Source: CAYNWT01 sp964450955 (GTDB taxonomy: Bacteria > Planctomycetota > Planctomycetia > Planctomycetales > Planctomycetaceae). From it: a stretch of DNA of 64,000 nucleotides. This document shows, in pieces, positions 18,429 to 28,150 of the stretch; positions within the stretch are counted from its first letter, which is position 1; every line of letters begins with the position of its first letter. The translations under genes and the position numbers were made by a program. The DNA is taken from NCBI GenBank assembly GCA_964450955.1, contig CAYVFI010000013.1:83340-147339 (forward strand), written 5' to 3'. Under the pieces are notes generated by a model. That model did not search any database. It was given only the letters and a program-made list of their open reading frames with translations, and was not told where the DNA came from.

Positions 18429-18813
18429 GCTCTGAAATATTTTGAAGTGTGTTCAACCGCAACAGGATACCGCCGTTTGCCCGCGATTCCCACGACTGAG
18501 CCATCGATCCGAAGTGTGAGCCTCCATCCAGGATCGTACTCAGGATCGTCGCGGCGTTTTTTATTTGCGGGATCTTTGGTGTCCAGAGTCTGCTGTACCT
18601 ACTTGAAAGCGGCGAACCGGCAGCGCCTGATCCGAATGATGCCTTCGAACAGTTGACCGGCTGGCAACTGCCCCGAAACACCGACTACTTCAAGTTTCGC
18701 CAGGGCACTCCTTTTGCTTAAACAGTCTCGTTATTGCGGCCTGGAAACCCAGTGCTTGCGATGCGTTGTAACCCACGTCAGTATGTAGCTGACGGACCCA
18801 CAACGGCGAACTT
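18429..18813. other. spacer with an ATG-less open frame
   Basis: 385 bases. The plus-strand frame ending at TAA 18719-18721 is open for about 70 codons and would read a hydrophobic stretch (RIVAAFFICGIFGVQSLLYL) followed by a polar tail ending KFRQGTPFA. It has no ATG, GTG or TTG in a suitable place. It could be a gene remnant or use a rare start. No other feature is seen. Confidence 0.35.
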
Positions 18814-19302
18814 ATGACAACCATTCGAATTAGCTGTCCCGAAGGACACAAGCTGGTTATCAGGGAAGAACATGCCGGTAAAAAAATTCGGTGCCCCAAG
18901 TGCCAGGCAATCATGCAGGCACCAGCAAGCGACGCAGACGCGCCGGCTACCGTGAGCGTTCCGAAGAAGGTTCGTCGCCCTGCTTTTGTATGTCCGTCGG
19001 GGCACCGATTTTTGATTCGCAGCGATCAGCTTGGTCAGCAGGTCAGTTGTCCCTTGTGCGAACAGACCGTTCGACTTCCCGGACCTGGCCAGCCAGCCAT
19101 TGCAGGCCACGGGAACCCGCACGTTGCCAGTTCTTTGGCCGCCGTTTCCGCAAACGCGGGTGGCGAGACGGGGCAGGTCCCGATTTCAGGTGAAACTCAG
19201 GAGCCGTCGGAAAAAGCCTGGCCGCTTATGGTGTTGGTCGGAAGCGCAGCGATGACTCTGGTTGGCATCGCTGCGTGGCTGAGTCAACAGACTGACGTTT
19301 AG
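18814..19302 (+). CDS. double zinc-ribbon membrane-anchored protein
   Basis: 162 residues with two similar metal-binding units: ISCPEGHKLVI...IRCPKC at about 7-35 and FVCPSGHRFLI...VSCPLC at about 57-87. A Ser/Gly-rich linker and one C-terminal hydrophobic segment (WPLMVLVGSAAMTLVGIAAW) follow. The N-terminal ribbons would be cytoplasmic in a tail-anchored orientation. This CPxGH...CPxC pattern is common in planctomycetes; function unknown. Confidence 0.85.
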   Translation: MTTIRISCPEGHKLVIREEHAGKKIRCPKCQAIMQAPASDADAPATVSVPKKVRRPAFVCPSGHRFLIRSDQLGQQVSCPLCEQTVRLPGPGQPAIAGHGNPHVASSLAAVSANAGGETGQVPISGETQEPSEKAWPLMVLVGSAAMTLVGIAAWLSQQTDV

Positions 19303-19561
19303 TTCCCGCTGCCGAACCTTGCACCTGGTTGGTGATTTCTTTGAGCATTTTGCGCAACAGACAATGCGGCCGGTGATTGTGTTCTAACTTCCCTTGAATC
19401 ACGGCGAACACAAGCACCACGCAGAAGGACGGTAGCAGCACATCAATTCCGATTGCCCTGCGCAGTTTCTGCTAACGCGTTTTCTGAACAGGTTCCATGC
19501 GGTCTCCACAGACTCAGAGCGCACGAGTTCCGCGGCTTGTCTGAAAAGCTGGAAACTTCGT

Positions 19562-20374
19562 TCAGACTGTGCAGATACTTCTTCGTCGGAACACGATGCC
19601 ACCCGCGATCCACGCAGTCATCGCAATCCCAAGCAGGATGCCGACGTTCCGCACAGGAAAGTCACCCGATTCGATAATCAGCGCGGGTTTGTAGTATTCC
19701 ATAACGCTTAAGAACGCGATGCTCTTCGCCGGATCCCAAAACTGCGCGAGGAAGTTTAGCAGGAACGAAAACAACAGCAGACCAAACACGGCTCCGATCG
19801 CACGACCCCGGCGGTTGCTGTTTGCTGAAACCAAAAACGTGATGGCCCCCACCGCCAGGTAGACTGCAAACAGGTTGGCCATCACACAAAACGTCTTGTA
19901 CGCCCCCGGCAACATATCCGGCTGCAGCCACCGCGACGCAATCGTGTGACCAACGAATCCTGTCGTGAGAACCACAAGACCCGTGACAATCCAGCCAACG
20001 GTTTCGGCGACGTACAACTTCCATCGCGACACAGGTAATCCCAGCAGGAAGTCGACAGTCCCCCGATCCACCTCCGCCGCCGGCACGCGCGAACAGTACA
20101 TGAGTTCGTGAGCCCAAATCAGCGACAGCACGGTTGGATGAACCCAAAGAAACGCCTGCATCATCTGCGCCGTGAAACCATCGCCCGGGTCAACGCCCAG
20201 CATGGCCGTCAGGATTGGTTTGATGAATGGGATACTGTCAAACATCTTGTCCAGGTCACCCAACACCTTCGGCAACAGCGCCGTGAGCAGACCCATGATG
20301 GCAGCCAGCCCGATGCTAAACAGCAACACCGGCCCCCGCACCTCATAGAAAATCTTGCGAAGCAACCCGCGCAT
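19562..20374 (-). CDS. ABC-2 type transporter permease
   Basis: 270 residues with six hydrophobic segments, e.g. VLLFSIGLAAIMGLLTALLP near the start and VGILLGIAMTAWIAGGIVF at the end. The motif VDFLLGLPVSRWKLYVAE is typical of ABC-2 exporters of the NatB/DrrB type. Its ATG overlaps the stop of the upstream ATPase gene by one base (TAATG), so the two are coupled and form one exporter. The substrate is unknown. Confidence 0.92.
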   Translation of the reverse strand: MRGLLRKIFYEVRGPVLLFSIGLAAIMGLLTALLPKVLGDLDKMFDSIPFIKPILTAMLGVDPGDGFTAQMMQAFLWVHPTVLSLIWAHELMYCSRVPAAEVDRGTVDFLLGLPVSRWKLYVAETVGWIVTGLVVLTTGFVGHTIASRWLQPDMLPGAYKTFCVMANLFAVYLAVGAITFLVSANSNRRGRAIGAVFGLLLFSFLLNFLAQFWDPAKSIAFLSVMEYYKPALIIESGDFPVRNVGILLGIAMTAWIAGGIVFRRRSICTV

Positions 20375-21279
20375 TAGACGGTCTCCTTCGCAGTCGGTTG
20401 CGTGTCGTAATAGCCGCGAAATAAAGCCTCCAGGCTGGGCGGGCTGATACTGATGTCAACAACTGCTTGTGCGTTCGCCCACTGAGTAACAGCCGTCGCA
20501 GGCCCGTCAATTTCCAGGAAGCACTCGTTTCTGTACTGGCGTTTGAACCTAACAAAATCCGGCCACGTGACTTCGCTTGCGGCCGCTTCAGATTCAAACG
20601 TTAGCGTCACACTTCGCGGAGCAACGGACTTGAGATTCTGAATACGATCGTCGACCACGATCGCTCCATCTCGAACAATCGCAATCCGGTCACACAACAC
20701 TTCTACTTCGCTAAGCGTGTGACTGGAAAAGAACACGGTGTTCCCCGCGATCGCCATCTCACGCAGACACTCGGCCAACGTATCCTGCATCAACGGGTCC
20801 AAACCCGAAGTCGGTTCGTCAAGAACGACCAATTTCGGATCATGGGCCAAAGCCAACACCAGCGCGACTTTTTGACGGTTGCCTCGGGACATTTTTCTGA
20901 CCGCCAGGTCCGGTTCTAACTTGAACCGCTCGGCCAGTTCCATGCCTCGCTTCGAAATGTCCGAACCACGAATGTCGCCAATGATTCGGAACGCCTTCGC
21001 CGCTGTCAGCCACGGATAAAGCCGGACATCTCCCGCCACGTAGCCAACGTCTTGCTTGATGACATGGGAATCAGTCCAACAATCTTTACCCAGTAAGTTG
21101 CAGGTTCCCGACGTCGCCTTGAGGAACCCCATCAGCATGCGAATTGTCGTGGACTTGCCGGCTCCGTTGGGCCCAAGGAACCCGAATATCTCACCCGGTT
21201 CCACTTTCAGGCTGACATCAACGACACCGCGACGCGAGCCGTACGACTTGGTCAGGTTATTAGTTTCAATTGCTGTCAT
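20374..21279 (-). CDS. ABC transporter ATP-binding protein
   Basis: 301 residues from ATG 21279; the frame extends 13 codons further but MTAIETNNLTKSYGSRRGVV is the family-typical start. Walker A is GPNGAGKST, the signature region is the divergent MSRGNRQKVALVLAL, Walker B is LVVLDEPTSGLDP, and the switch is FFSSHTLSEVE. The C-terminal 85 residues are an accessory domain. It pairs with the overlapping permease as a two-gene exporter and is unrelated in sequence context to the GntR-linked ABC system. Confidence 0.95.
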   Translation of the reverse strand: MTAIETNNLTKSYGSRRGVVDVSLKVEPGEIFGFLGPNGAGKSTTIRMLMGFLKATSGTCNLLGKDCWTDSHVIKQDVGYVAGDVRLYPWLTAAKAFRIIGDIRGSDISKRGMELAERFKLEPDLAVRKMSRGNRQKVALVLALAHDPKLVVLDEPTSGLDPLMQDTLAECLREMAIAGNTVFFSSHTLSEVEVLCDRIAIVRDGAIVVDDRIQNLKSVAPRSVTLTFESEAAASEVTWPDFVRFKRQYRNECFLEIDGPATAVTQWANAQAVVDISISPPSLEALFRGYYDTQPTAKETV

Positions 21280-21433
21280 TAGGCTTCGCTCAACGCGTGG
21301 ACGCGAATCATAGTCCACAACGACGTTGCGCGTCTGCTGGTTCAGGGTATTCGGTGCAAACCGATCTGCGGTCGTGGTTCTGTGTGGCTGCTGAGCTGGT
21401 TAGAATCGAACTCCCACCCTGGAGGAAACGACC

Positions 21434-24400
21434 ATGTCCCGCTTGTGTCTCGCCCTTGCCTTTGCGTTCGTTGTGCCCTGCGTGGCTCAGGACGATCACG
21501 ATCATTCTCACGCGGACCATAGTGTTCTGCACGAGTTCCAACGTGTTCAACTAACCGACACGTATTTTTCTGAGGGAGCCAACTTCGGCGATATCAACAA
21601 CGACGGAGTGATGGATGCCGTCTGCGGCCCGTACTGGTTTGCCGGCCCCGACTTTAAGACAAAGCAGGAGATCTACTCGGCAAAACCGCAGGACACAAAC
21701 AAGTACGCGGACAACTTCTTCAACTGGGTTTACGACTTCAACGGCGACGGCTGGAACGACGTCCTGGTAGTCGGCTTCCCCGGCACACCCGCCTACGTCT
21801 ACCAAAACCCCGGCCGCGCAAACGTGAGCGGCAAGGCGCTAGCCGCCGGCGGAACCACAGGGAAAACAGACGTCGCGCTAATGCCAGGGGCTAGCGCCCG
21901 CCCGCTCACGAAAGTGTGGAAAAAGCACACCGTATTTGATTGGGTCTCGAACGAATCACCACAGTTCGTCAACGTCGTAGGCGATGAAACTCCCGAACTG
22001 GTTTGCACGCGAGACGGCCGATTCGGCTACGTCACCATCCCAAAACCCGTAGGTCAGGCTGTGCCTGACGAACCAAGCGCATTTGGACGCTGGGATTTCC
22101 ACCCAATCTCAGACGACATCGCTCCGAAACGCTTCGGCCATGCACTCGGCGTGGGCGACGTCAACAGCGATGGCCGCGCCGACGTGTTGTTCAAAGACGG
22201 TTGGTTCGAACAACCAGAAGACATCGCCGGCGACCCCCAATGGAAACTGCACAAGGTAAAATTCTGCGAACCAGGCGGCGCAGACATGTTCGCTTACGAC
22301 GTGGATGGTGATGGCGACAGCGATGTCATCACCAGCCTGGGTGCTCACGATTACGGGCTGGCGTGGCACGAACAGTTGCCGGGCGGCAAGTTCAAGCAGC
22401 ACACGATCATGGGTCGTAAGCCCAGCGACAATAAGTACGGCGTCCTGTTCACAGAACCGCACTCGGTGAACCTGGTCGATATTGACGGCGACGGCCTGAA
22501 GGACATTGTGACTGGCAAAACGTATTGGTCGCACCACAAGCAAAGCCCCATGTGGGACGCGGGTGCGGTGGTGTATTGGTTCAAGTTGGTTCGCGCAGAA
22601 ACCGGGCAACTCAAGACCGTCAATGATCTCATTCGCAAGTACTACGCAGAATCTCAGGCCGCGAAGCCGCAGCGAGTTGTTGAGACTCTGGCTGAGATGC
22701 GGCAGCAGGTTCTTGGTGACAAGCACATCTCAAAGAAGTTCACGAACGAACTTAAGCAAAACGGATTGACGCTGAATATGAAGCTCCCGGCCGCGAAGGT
22801 CGATTGGCTGCCATACAAAGCGGACGACGAAGCAGGTATCGGCCGCCAGCTAACTGTCGGCGACATCAACGGCGATCAGTTACCAGACATCGTCGTTGGT
22901 GGGATGAAGGGAGCCCATGTTCTGATCCACAAACGCCGCAAGGTCAGCGACGCCGAATGGCATGCGGCTCAACCGGTTCAACACAAAGAACTCGCGTCCG
23001 GTCTCAGTCCCGCAGAAGCGGCGCAAAACATGACGGTTCCGCCCGGGTTCAAAGTCCAACTGGCAGCGGGTGAACCGATGGTGCATCAGCCGATTGCGTT
23101 CACGTTCGATGACCGCGGACGCCTATGGCTGGCCGAAGCCTACACCTATCCCAACCGAGCAAAAGATGGCGAAGGCAAAGACAAGATCGTCATCCTGGAA
23201 GACACCGACCTGGACGGAGATTTTGATAAGCGAACGGTATTCATCGAAGGCCTGAACCTTGTCAGCGGCCTGGAAGTCGGCTTCGGCGGCGTGTGGGTGG
23301 GAGCGGCCCCATACCTGATGTTCATTCCGGATCGAGATGGTGATGACAAGCCGGACGCCCCCGCCGCGAACGCGGCCCGCGCAATGCCCCCTCTCCCCCT
23401 GGGCGACTCACGAAGACACGCTTGGACTTCATTCGGGGGAGAGGGGACTGGTGCGGCGCAAGTCGATTCTCCCAAGCTCCAATTTCCCAAAGACGTTCCT
23501 CCCGGTGCCACCGTCCTCCTCGACGGCTTCGGCTGGCACGACACGCACGAGGTTCTGAACTCATTCATCTGGGGTCCCGACGGTTGGCTTTACGGATGCC
23601 ACGGCATCTTCACGCATTCCAAAGTCGGCAAGCCGGGCACTCCCGACGACAAACGAACGCCGATCAACGCGGGCGTCTGGCGATACCATCCGCAGCGGCA
23701 CGAGTTCGAAGTGTTCGCGGAAGGAACCAGCAACCCGTGGGGCGTGGACTTCAACGAGAAGGGTGATGCGTTCATCACGGCGTGCGTCATTCCGCACCTG
23801 TACCACGTCATCCCCGGAGCCCGCTATCAGCGGCAAGCGGGTCAGCACTTCAACCCCCACACGTACGACGACATCAAAACCATCGCCGACCACCTGCACT
23901 ACACGGGCAACATCAAAGACCACGCGTGGTGGGGGCACGAACCCGACGTGCCGAAAGGAACCGACGACGCCGGCGGCGGACACGCTCATTGCGGAGCCAT
24001 GATTTACCTCGGCGACAACTGGCCGAAGGAATACCGCGGCAAACTGTTCTTCAACAACATCCACGGCAACCGCATCAACTGCGACATTTTGGAACCGAAG
24101 GGCAGCGGCTACGTCGGTCGTCACGGCAAGGATTTTCTGAAAGCCAACGACCGCTGGTTCCGCGGCATCAACATGAAGTACGCCCCGGACGGAACGGTTT
24201 ATTTGATCGACTGGTACGACAGGAACGCGTGCCACCGCACCAACCCGGAAATCTGGGACCGCACCAACGGGCGGATCTATCGGATTGTGTACGGGGATAA
24301 GAAGCCGGAACGCGTGAACCTTGGCGCGATGAGTACGCTCGAACTCTTGAATTTGCAAACCCACGAGAACGAGTGGTTCGTGCGCATGTCGCGACGGTTG

Positions 24401-26554
24401 TTACAGGAACGAGACCCACGCAACAAAGGCGTACTGATCGGAGATGCAAGCCGTGACTTGTGGAGATTTGCCGGACGCGACGAGGAAATCAAACCAGGGG
24501 AACCCCCGCGACTTGATCCGTCAAATCATAAGAACTTTTCGCGACTGCTAGCAACGGGCGAGGCACTGGGCCTTGAGCCACCAGATCTGGAATGGGCCGT
24601 TCAGATGAAAGACAGCTTGCCAGAAGCCTCCGTTAGGTTGATCGTCGGTAGCACTGACCGCGATAGTTGGCCGACAAAGCATCGTTTCTGGCTGACCAAA
24701 CTTGAAGAACGCTCACCAGCCATCCGGCTCACCGTAGCATCGGCGACGCAACGAATCCCCATCAATCAGCGATGGCCGATCGTAACAGATCTCGTCTCAC
24801 ACGCCGAAGACGCCAGCGACCACAACCTCCCGCTCATGTACTGGTACGCCATTGAACCGCTTGTCCCAGCCGACCCGGCTCGCGCGATAAAGCTGGCTGA
24901 AGCGTCGAAGATCCCGCTCATCACCCGCTACATCTACCGTCGAGCCGCATCGGACGACAAACTCATCAATCACGTCGTGGATGTCCTCGCAAAGACCACC
25001 GACACCGCGCGGCAGGAACTGGTTCTGGATGAAATGTCCCGAGCCTTCGAAGGCCGAGTCGACATCCCCATGCCACCCGCGTGGAAGCCCGCGTACGACG
25101 CACTCGCGAAGAGCGACAAGGCTGCCGTCCGCGACAAAGCCGACCGCATCGCCATTCTGCTCGGCGACGCCCGTATCTTCCCGCGCATGCGAGCTCGACT
25201 GGTTGACAAGAACGAACCAATTCAAAAACGCCGCGAAGCGCTCGACATTCTCGTCCGCGGTCGCGACGCCGGAGCCGCCGATTCGTGGCTGACCGTGCTC
25301 AACGAACCAAAACTCCGCGGCCCCGCCATCCGAGCGCTCGCTGCCATCGACGACGCTCGAACGGCTCCCGTTCTCATTGGCCAATACGGTTCACTACCCG
25401 ATCCCGAACGCCGCGACGCCGTCAGTACGCTGGTCGCCCGCAAAGGTTCGGCCCTCGCACTGCTGGACGCGATCGAAGCGAAGAAGATCCCATCTACCGA
25501 TCTGCACGCCTACCACATTCGCGAACTCGACCGGTTCAAGGACGACAAACTGAGCGCCCGCATCAAATCCGTCTGGGGCGACATCCGCGAGTCATCGGCC
25601 GACAAGAAAAAGCAAATCGCCGACATGAAAGCCATGCTGGCCGCCAAACACGATCGCACGCCCGACCTCGGCAACGGTCGCCGCCTGTTCGACAAGACCT
25701 GCGCGTCGTGCCACATGCTGTTTGGCAGCGGCGGTAAAGTTGGCCCCGACATCACCGGTTCCAACCGAGTCAACCTGGACTACATCCTCGAAAATGTCAT
25801 CGACCCCAGCGCCGTCATGGGCCGCGACTATCGCATGAGCACCTTCGTTCTCGAAGACGGTCGGTCTGTCAGCGGGTTGATCCAAAAAGAAACCGACAGT
25901 GCTCTGACCGTTCGAACCATCAACGACACCATCGTCGTCGCCAAAGCCGACATCGAAGACCAGGCACAGTCCGAACTTTCGCTTATGCCCGAACGCCTGT
26001 TGGACTCACTCAAGGAACAAGAGGTCCGCGACCTGATTGCATACCTGGCGAGCCCCGCTCAAGTTGCACCGAAGGGGCCACGGTCACCGATCGATCCAAA
26101 GACGAACCGCGTGGCTGGAGCGATTGAAGGCGAGTCCATGAAGATCGTGAAGGTCACTCGCGGCCGAGCAACCGGCCAACCGATGGCTCAGTTCAAAGCC
26201 GATCGCTGGAGCAACAACGACCACATGTGGTGGATCAATGGCAAACTCGGCGATACGCTGACGCTGGAGTTCCCCGTCAAAGAAACGGGAACCTACGACA
26301 TGGAAATCGTGATGACCCGGGCCATTGACTACGGGATGTTCCAACTGATACTGGACGGCAAAGAGATCGGTTCTCCGATTGATCTCTACGACAAAGAGGT
26401 CATCACCACCGGCGTCCTGACCATTCCCGTCGGAACCGTTGGGGCTGGCAAACACGAACTCACCGCTAAGATTATCGGCGCGAACCCGAAGGCAATTAAA
26501 CGGTATATGTTTGGCCTGGATTACATACGGCTCATCCCAATAAGCCCCAAATAG
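21434..26554 (+). CDS. giant secreted VCBS / PVC-type dehydrogenase / cytochrome c protein
   Basis: 1706 residues with signal peptide MSRLCLALAFAFVVPCVAQ. Modules: FG-GAP/VCBS-like propeller repeats about 30-375 and 470 (DINNDGVMD, DVNSDGRAD, DIDGDGLKD); PVC-type membrane-bound dehydrogenase propeller about 533-955 (FKVQLAAGEPMVHQP, FDDRGRLWLAEAYTYP); HEAT-like helices about 1040-1370; a cytochrome c-type haem site CASCH near 1422 with the family motif GPDITGSNR; and a C-terminal carbohydrate-binding-like sandwich about 1555-1706. Probably a periplasmic sugar or polyol oxidase passing electrons to haem, as inferred for the family. GGAGG sits 7-8 bases before the ATG. Three intergenic-type inverted repeats are embedded in frame (see separate entries). 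Confidence 0.93.
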   Translation: MSRLCLALAFAFVVPCVAQDDHDHSHADHSVLHEFQRVQLTDTYFSEGANFGDINNDGVMDAVCGPYWFAGPDFKTKQEIYSAKPQDTNKYADNFFNWVYDFNGDGWNDVLVVGFPGTPAYVYQNPGRANVSGKALAAGGTTGKTDVALMPGASARPLTKVWKKHTVFDWVSNESPQFVNVVGDETPELVCTRDGRFGYVTIPKPVGQAVPDEPSAFGRWDFHPISDDIAPKRFGHALGVGDVNSDGRADVLFKDGWFEQPEDIAGDPQWKLHKVKFCEPGGADMFAYDVDGDGDSDVITSLGAHDYGLAWHEQLPGGKFKQHTIMGRKPSDNKYGVLFTEPHSVNLVDIDGDGLKDIVTGKTYWSHHKQSPMWDAGAVVYWFKLVRAETGQLKTVNDLIRKYYAESQAAKPQRVVETLAEMRQQVLGDKHISKKFTNELKQNGLTLNMKLPAAKVDWLPYKADDEAGIGRQLTVGDINGDQLPDIVVGGMKGAHVLIHKRRKVSDAEWHAAQPVQHKELASGLSPAEAAQNMTVPPGFKVQLAAGEPMVHQPIAFTFDDRGRLWLAEAYTYPNRAKDGEGKDKIVILEDTDLDGDFDKRTVFIEGLNLVSGLEVGFGGVWVGAAPYLMFIPDRDGDDKPDAPAANAARAMPPLPLGDSRRHAWTSFGGEGTGAAQVDSPKLQFPKDVPPGATVLLDGFGWHDTHEVLNSFIWGPDGWLYGCHGIFTHSKVGKPGTPDDKRTPINAGVWRYHPQRHEFEVFAEGTSNPWGVDFNEKGDAFITACVIPHLYHVIPGARYQRQAGQHFNPHTYDDIKTIADHLHYTGNIKDHAWWGHEPDVPKGTDDAGGGHAHCGAMIYLGDNWPKEYRGKLFFNNIHGNRINCDILEPKGSGYVGRHGKDFLKANDRWFRGINMKYAPDGTVYLIDWYDRNACHRTNPEIWDRTNGRIYRIVYGDKKPERVNLGAMSTLELLNLQTHENEWFVRMSRRLLQERDPRNKGVLIGDASRDLWRFAGRDEEIKPGEPPRLDPSNHKNFSRLLATGEALGLEPPDLEWAVQMKDSLPEASVRLIVGSTDRDSWPTKHRFWLTKLEERSPAIRLTVASATQRIPINQRWPIVTDLVSHAEDASDHNLPLMYWYAIEPLVPADPARAIKLAEASKIPLITRYIYRRAASDDKLINHVVDVLAKTTDTARQELVLDEMSRAFEGRVDIPMPPAWKPAYDALAKSDKAAVRDKADRIAILLGDARIFPRMRARLVDKNEPIQKRREALDILVRGRDAGAADSWLTVLNEPKLRGPAIRALAAIDDARTAPVLIGQYGSLPDPERRDAVSTLVARKGSALALLDAIEAKKIPSTDLHAYHIRELDRFKDDKLSARIKSVWGDIRESSADKKKQIADMKAMLAAKHDRTPDLGNGRRLFDKTCASCHMLFGSGGKVGPDITGSNRVNLDYILENVIDPSAVMGRDYRMSTFVLEDGRSVSGLIQKETDSALTVRTINDTIVVAKADIEDQAQSELSLMPERLLDSLKEQEVRDLIAYLASPAQVAPKGPRSPIDPKTNRVAGAIEGESMKIVKVTRGRATGQPMAQFKADRWSNNDHMWWINGKLGDTLTLEFPVKETGTYDMEIVMTRAIDYGMFQLILDGKEIGSPIDLYDKEVITTGVLTIPVGTVGAGKHELTAKIIGANPKAIKRYMFGLDYIRLIPISPK
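21824..21909. repeat. 86-bp inverted-repeat element inside coding sequence
   Basis: Ends are GTGAGCGG/CCGCTCAC, with an inner pair GGCGCTAGCC/GGCTAGCGCC. It adds about 29 low-complexity residues to the VCBS region without breaking the frame. The structure is that of a MITE-like palindromic element, not of the protein fold. Confidence 0.75.
22053..22069. repeat. short hairpin repeat inside coding sequence
   Basis: GTCAGGC-TGT-GCCTGAC perfect hairpin, read in frame as VGQAVPDE within the VCBS region of the giant protein. Resembles short palindromes usually found between genes. Confidence 0.6.
23387..23446. repeat. GC-rich inverted repeat inside coding sequence
   Basis: CCCCTCTCCCCC (23387-23399) pairs with GGGGGAGAGGGG (23435-23446). 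In frame it encodes a Pro/Gly-rich insert (PPLPLGDSRRHAW...GGEGTG) in the dehydrogenase domain. A related CCTCTCCCGC/GCGGGAGAGG palindrome sits between genes at 28015-28036. Confidence 0.7.
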
Positions 26555-26601
26555 CACAGCCGACGGGCTCACGCTGCACCGTGGTGAAATCGAAAGTCCA
26601 C

Positions 26602-27393
26602 CTACGCATCGTCGTCCATCGATTCCAATCGATCGACAAAGTCAGCGGTAAGGCCGGCTTTAAGGCGAGCCTCGCGCTGGAACTCGTTACCGACCGATTT
26701 GGCTGGCCGCATGGGCCAGTGCAGGTGAGAGGCGTAGGCGTCCCAGTCGGATTGACTGGGGTCTTTGAGTCGCCTTAGCCATTCGATTCCGAAGCGAACG
26801 TGTTCGATTTCGTCTCGGTGGATGACGCGCATCATCGCGGCGCTTTTGGAATCGCCGACGGCATCGAAGAACCCGGCGAACTCGCAGGTGTGGTCCAGGT
26901 TGCAGCCTTCGAATGTCAGCGGAAGCCCGGCGATGTAGTCCAGCACGCTCCCAAAAGACAATGCCTTCTTCCAGATGTAACAGTTGACCTTCTCAGAACC
27001 AAAAGGAACACCAAGATCATCCGCGCGTTGCATGTGCATGCGGGTGTGGCGTTGTTCGTCCTTCATGATTTCGACCAGGCCCGTTCGGAACTCAGTCGGC
27101 GCGTCGGGGAACGCCAGTAGGACGAACGCCATGACCTCCAACGCCTGCAGTTCGTGGTTGGCCATGATGTGATGAGCCACCCCGCGGCGACGTGGGTCGG
27201 AAAACGCGCCGGGCCTGGGCATTCCGGGAGCCGCCCGGCGTTCGGCAAACACCAGATTGTCGGGACGACCGGGAACCTCCACCCGCGACGGTTCACCCGG
27301 CGCGTTGTCGGTGAATGTGTTTGTCGGCCATTCCAGCTTTGTATCGAGCTTGTTTGACAGCAGGACCTGTTTGGCGAATTCGCGGAGTTCCAT
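26602..27393 (-). CDS. DUF455 ferritin-like protein
   Basis: 263 residues. The di-iron type ligands are visible as HELQALEVMAF, EIMKDEQRHTRMHMQ, CEFAGFF and IHRDEIEHVRFG, giving the two E..ExxH-like pairs of a ferritin-like four-helix bundle. This matches the DUF455 family, whose members are uncharacterised or linked to rhamnosyl or tRNA-related oxidation; the reaction here is not known. Cytoplasmic, no signal peptide. Converges with the giant dehydrogenase gene, 47 bp apart. Confidence 0.88.
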   Translation of the reverse strand: MELREFAKQVLLSNKLDTKLEWPTNTFTDNAPGEPSRVEVPGRPDNLVFAERRAAPGMPRPGAFSDPRRRGVAHHIMANHELQALEVMAFVLLAFPDAPTEFRTGLVEIMKDEQRHTRMHMQRADDLGVPFGSEKVNCYIWKKALSFGSVLDYIAGLPLTFEGCNLDHTCEFAGFFDAVGDSKSAAMMRVIHRDEIEHVRFGIEWLRRLKDPSQSDWDAYASHLHWPMRPAKSVGNEFQREARLKAGLTADFVDRLESMDDDA

Positions 27394-27443
27394 TCTTAAT
27401 CCAGCAAAGACTCAGAAGACGCCGAACTTAGTTCGCCGCGCGC

Positions 27444-27476
27444 AAAAAAAGAACCGCGATTTAAAAATCGCGGTCC
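27444..27476 (-). terminator. rho-independent terminator
   Basis: On the minus strand a 12-bp stem around ACCGCGATTT/AAATCGCGGT is followed by seven T. It ends the transcript of the small secreted protein gene upstream. Confidence 0.88.
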
Positions 27477-27509
27477 TCCATTTTTTCTCGCTGTTGTTTG
27501 AGTCGCTTG

Positions 27510-27740
27510 TTACCTGCCGAGGAAGGTTGAGGCGAGCCACGCATTTTTCCTGCGTTCCATTTCCATCAAGTTGCCGAATGCCTGACGAAGTGGGCCGGGA
27601 CCGTTGTTGACGGTCCGGACTGGTCGGAAGACCCGCACGGGACGGCTGAAGCGTCGCCATCTGCCGGGTTCGGCGTTGGATGGGGTTGGCAGGCAGAAGG
27701 CAAACGCCAACGCCATTGAGAGAACTAAGAGCTTTCGCAT
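27510..27740 (-). CDS. small secreted Arg-rich protein
   Basis: 76 residues: a clear signal peptide (MRKLLVLSMALAFAFCLPTPSNA) and a mature part of about 53 residues rich in Arg, Pro and Asn (RWRRFSRPVRVFRPVRTVN). It has its own strong terminator 34 bp downstream, which supports expression. No family recognised; small exported basic proteins of this kind are frequent in planctomycetes. Confidence 0.7.
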   Translation of the reverse strand: MRKLLVLSMALAFAFCLPTPSNAEPGRWRRFSRPVRVFRPVRTVNNGPGPLRQAFGNLMEMERRKNAWLASTFLGR

Positions 27741-28150
27741 GGAACTTCCTGAGCTGAACGTTCGGTGTTACTTACCAGTGGTTGCTTGGCGCGCTAACGA
27801 TCACTGGCATACGAGTTCAATCGGCGAGTTCGGCCGCTCACCATACCGCCGGGCACGAATTGCCGGTCTGGAACGCGAAAGCTACTCCCGCCCGCCCTAC
27901 AGCAGTCAAAACACGCATGTCATCGCGCGATCGCCTGGCTTCCGATACACGCAGAACCGGCACAGTCCCAACGGGTCTGCCATTTGGCCGGTACCCCAAT
28001 CTCGCGCAAACGTCACCTCTCCCGCTTGCGGGAGAGGTCGCGGTCTCAGCCGCGGGAGAGGGCCGGCGAATATCAAATCTCCAACAAGGAATCTCCAAGT
28101 AACAACGGTGGCATGGTCCGTGCACAGAACCGCTGAATGTCGGACAAAGA
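27741..28150. other. spacer with an intergenic palindrome
   Basis: 410 bases without a credible gene. Holds CCTCTCCCGC-TT-GCGGGAGAGG (28015-28036) followed by a partial second copy of GCGGGAGAGGG. Promoters for the divergent genes on both sides must lie here but are not obvious. Confidence 0.6.

Noticed and set aside
22109..22726. Minus-strand frame opposite the giant dehydrogenase
   Set aside because: Antisense to an uninterrupted 1706-residue protein with known domains.
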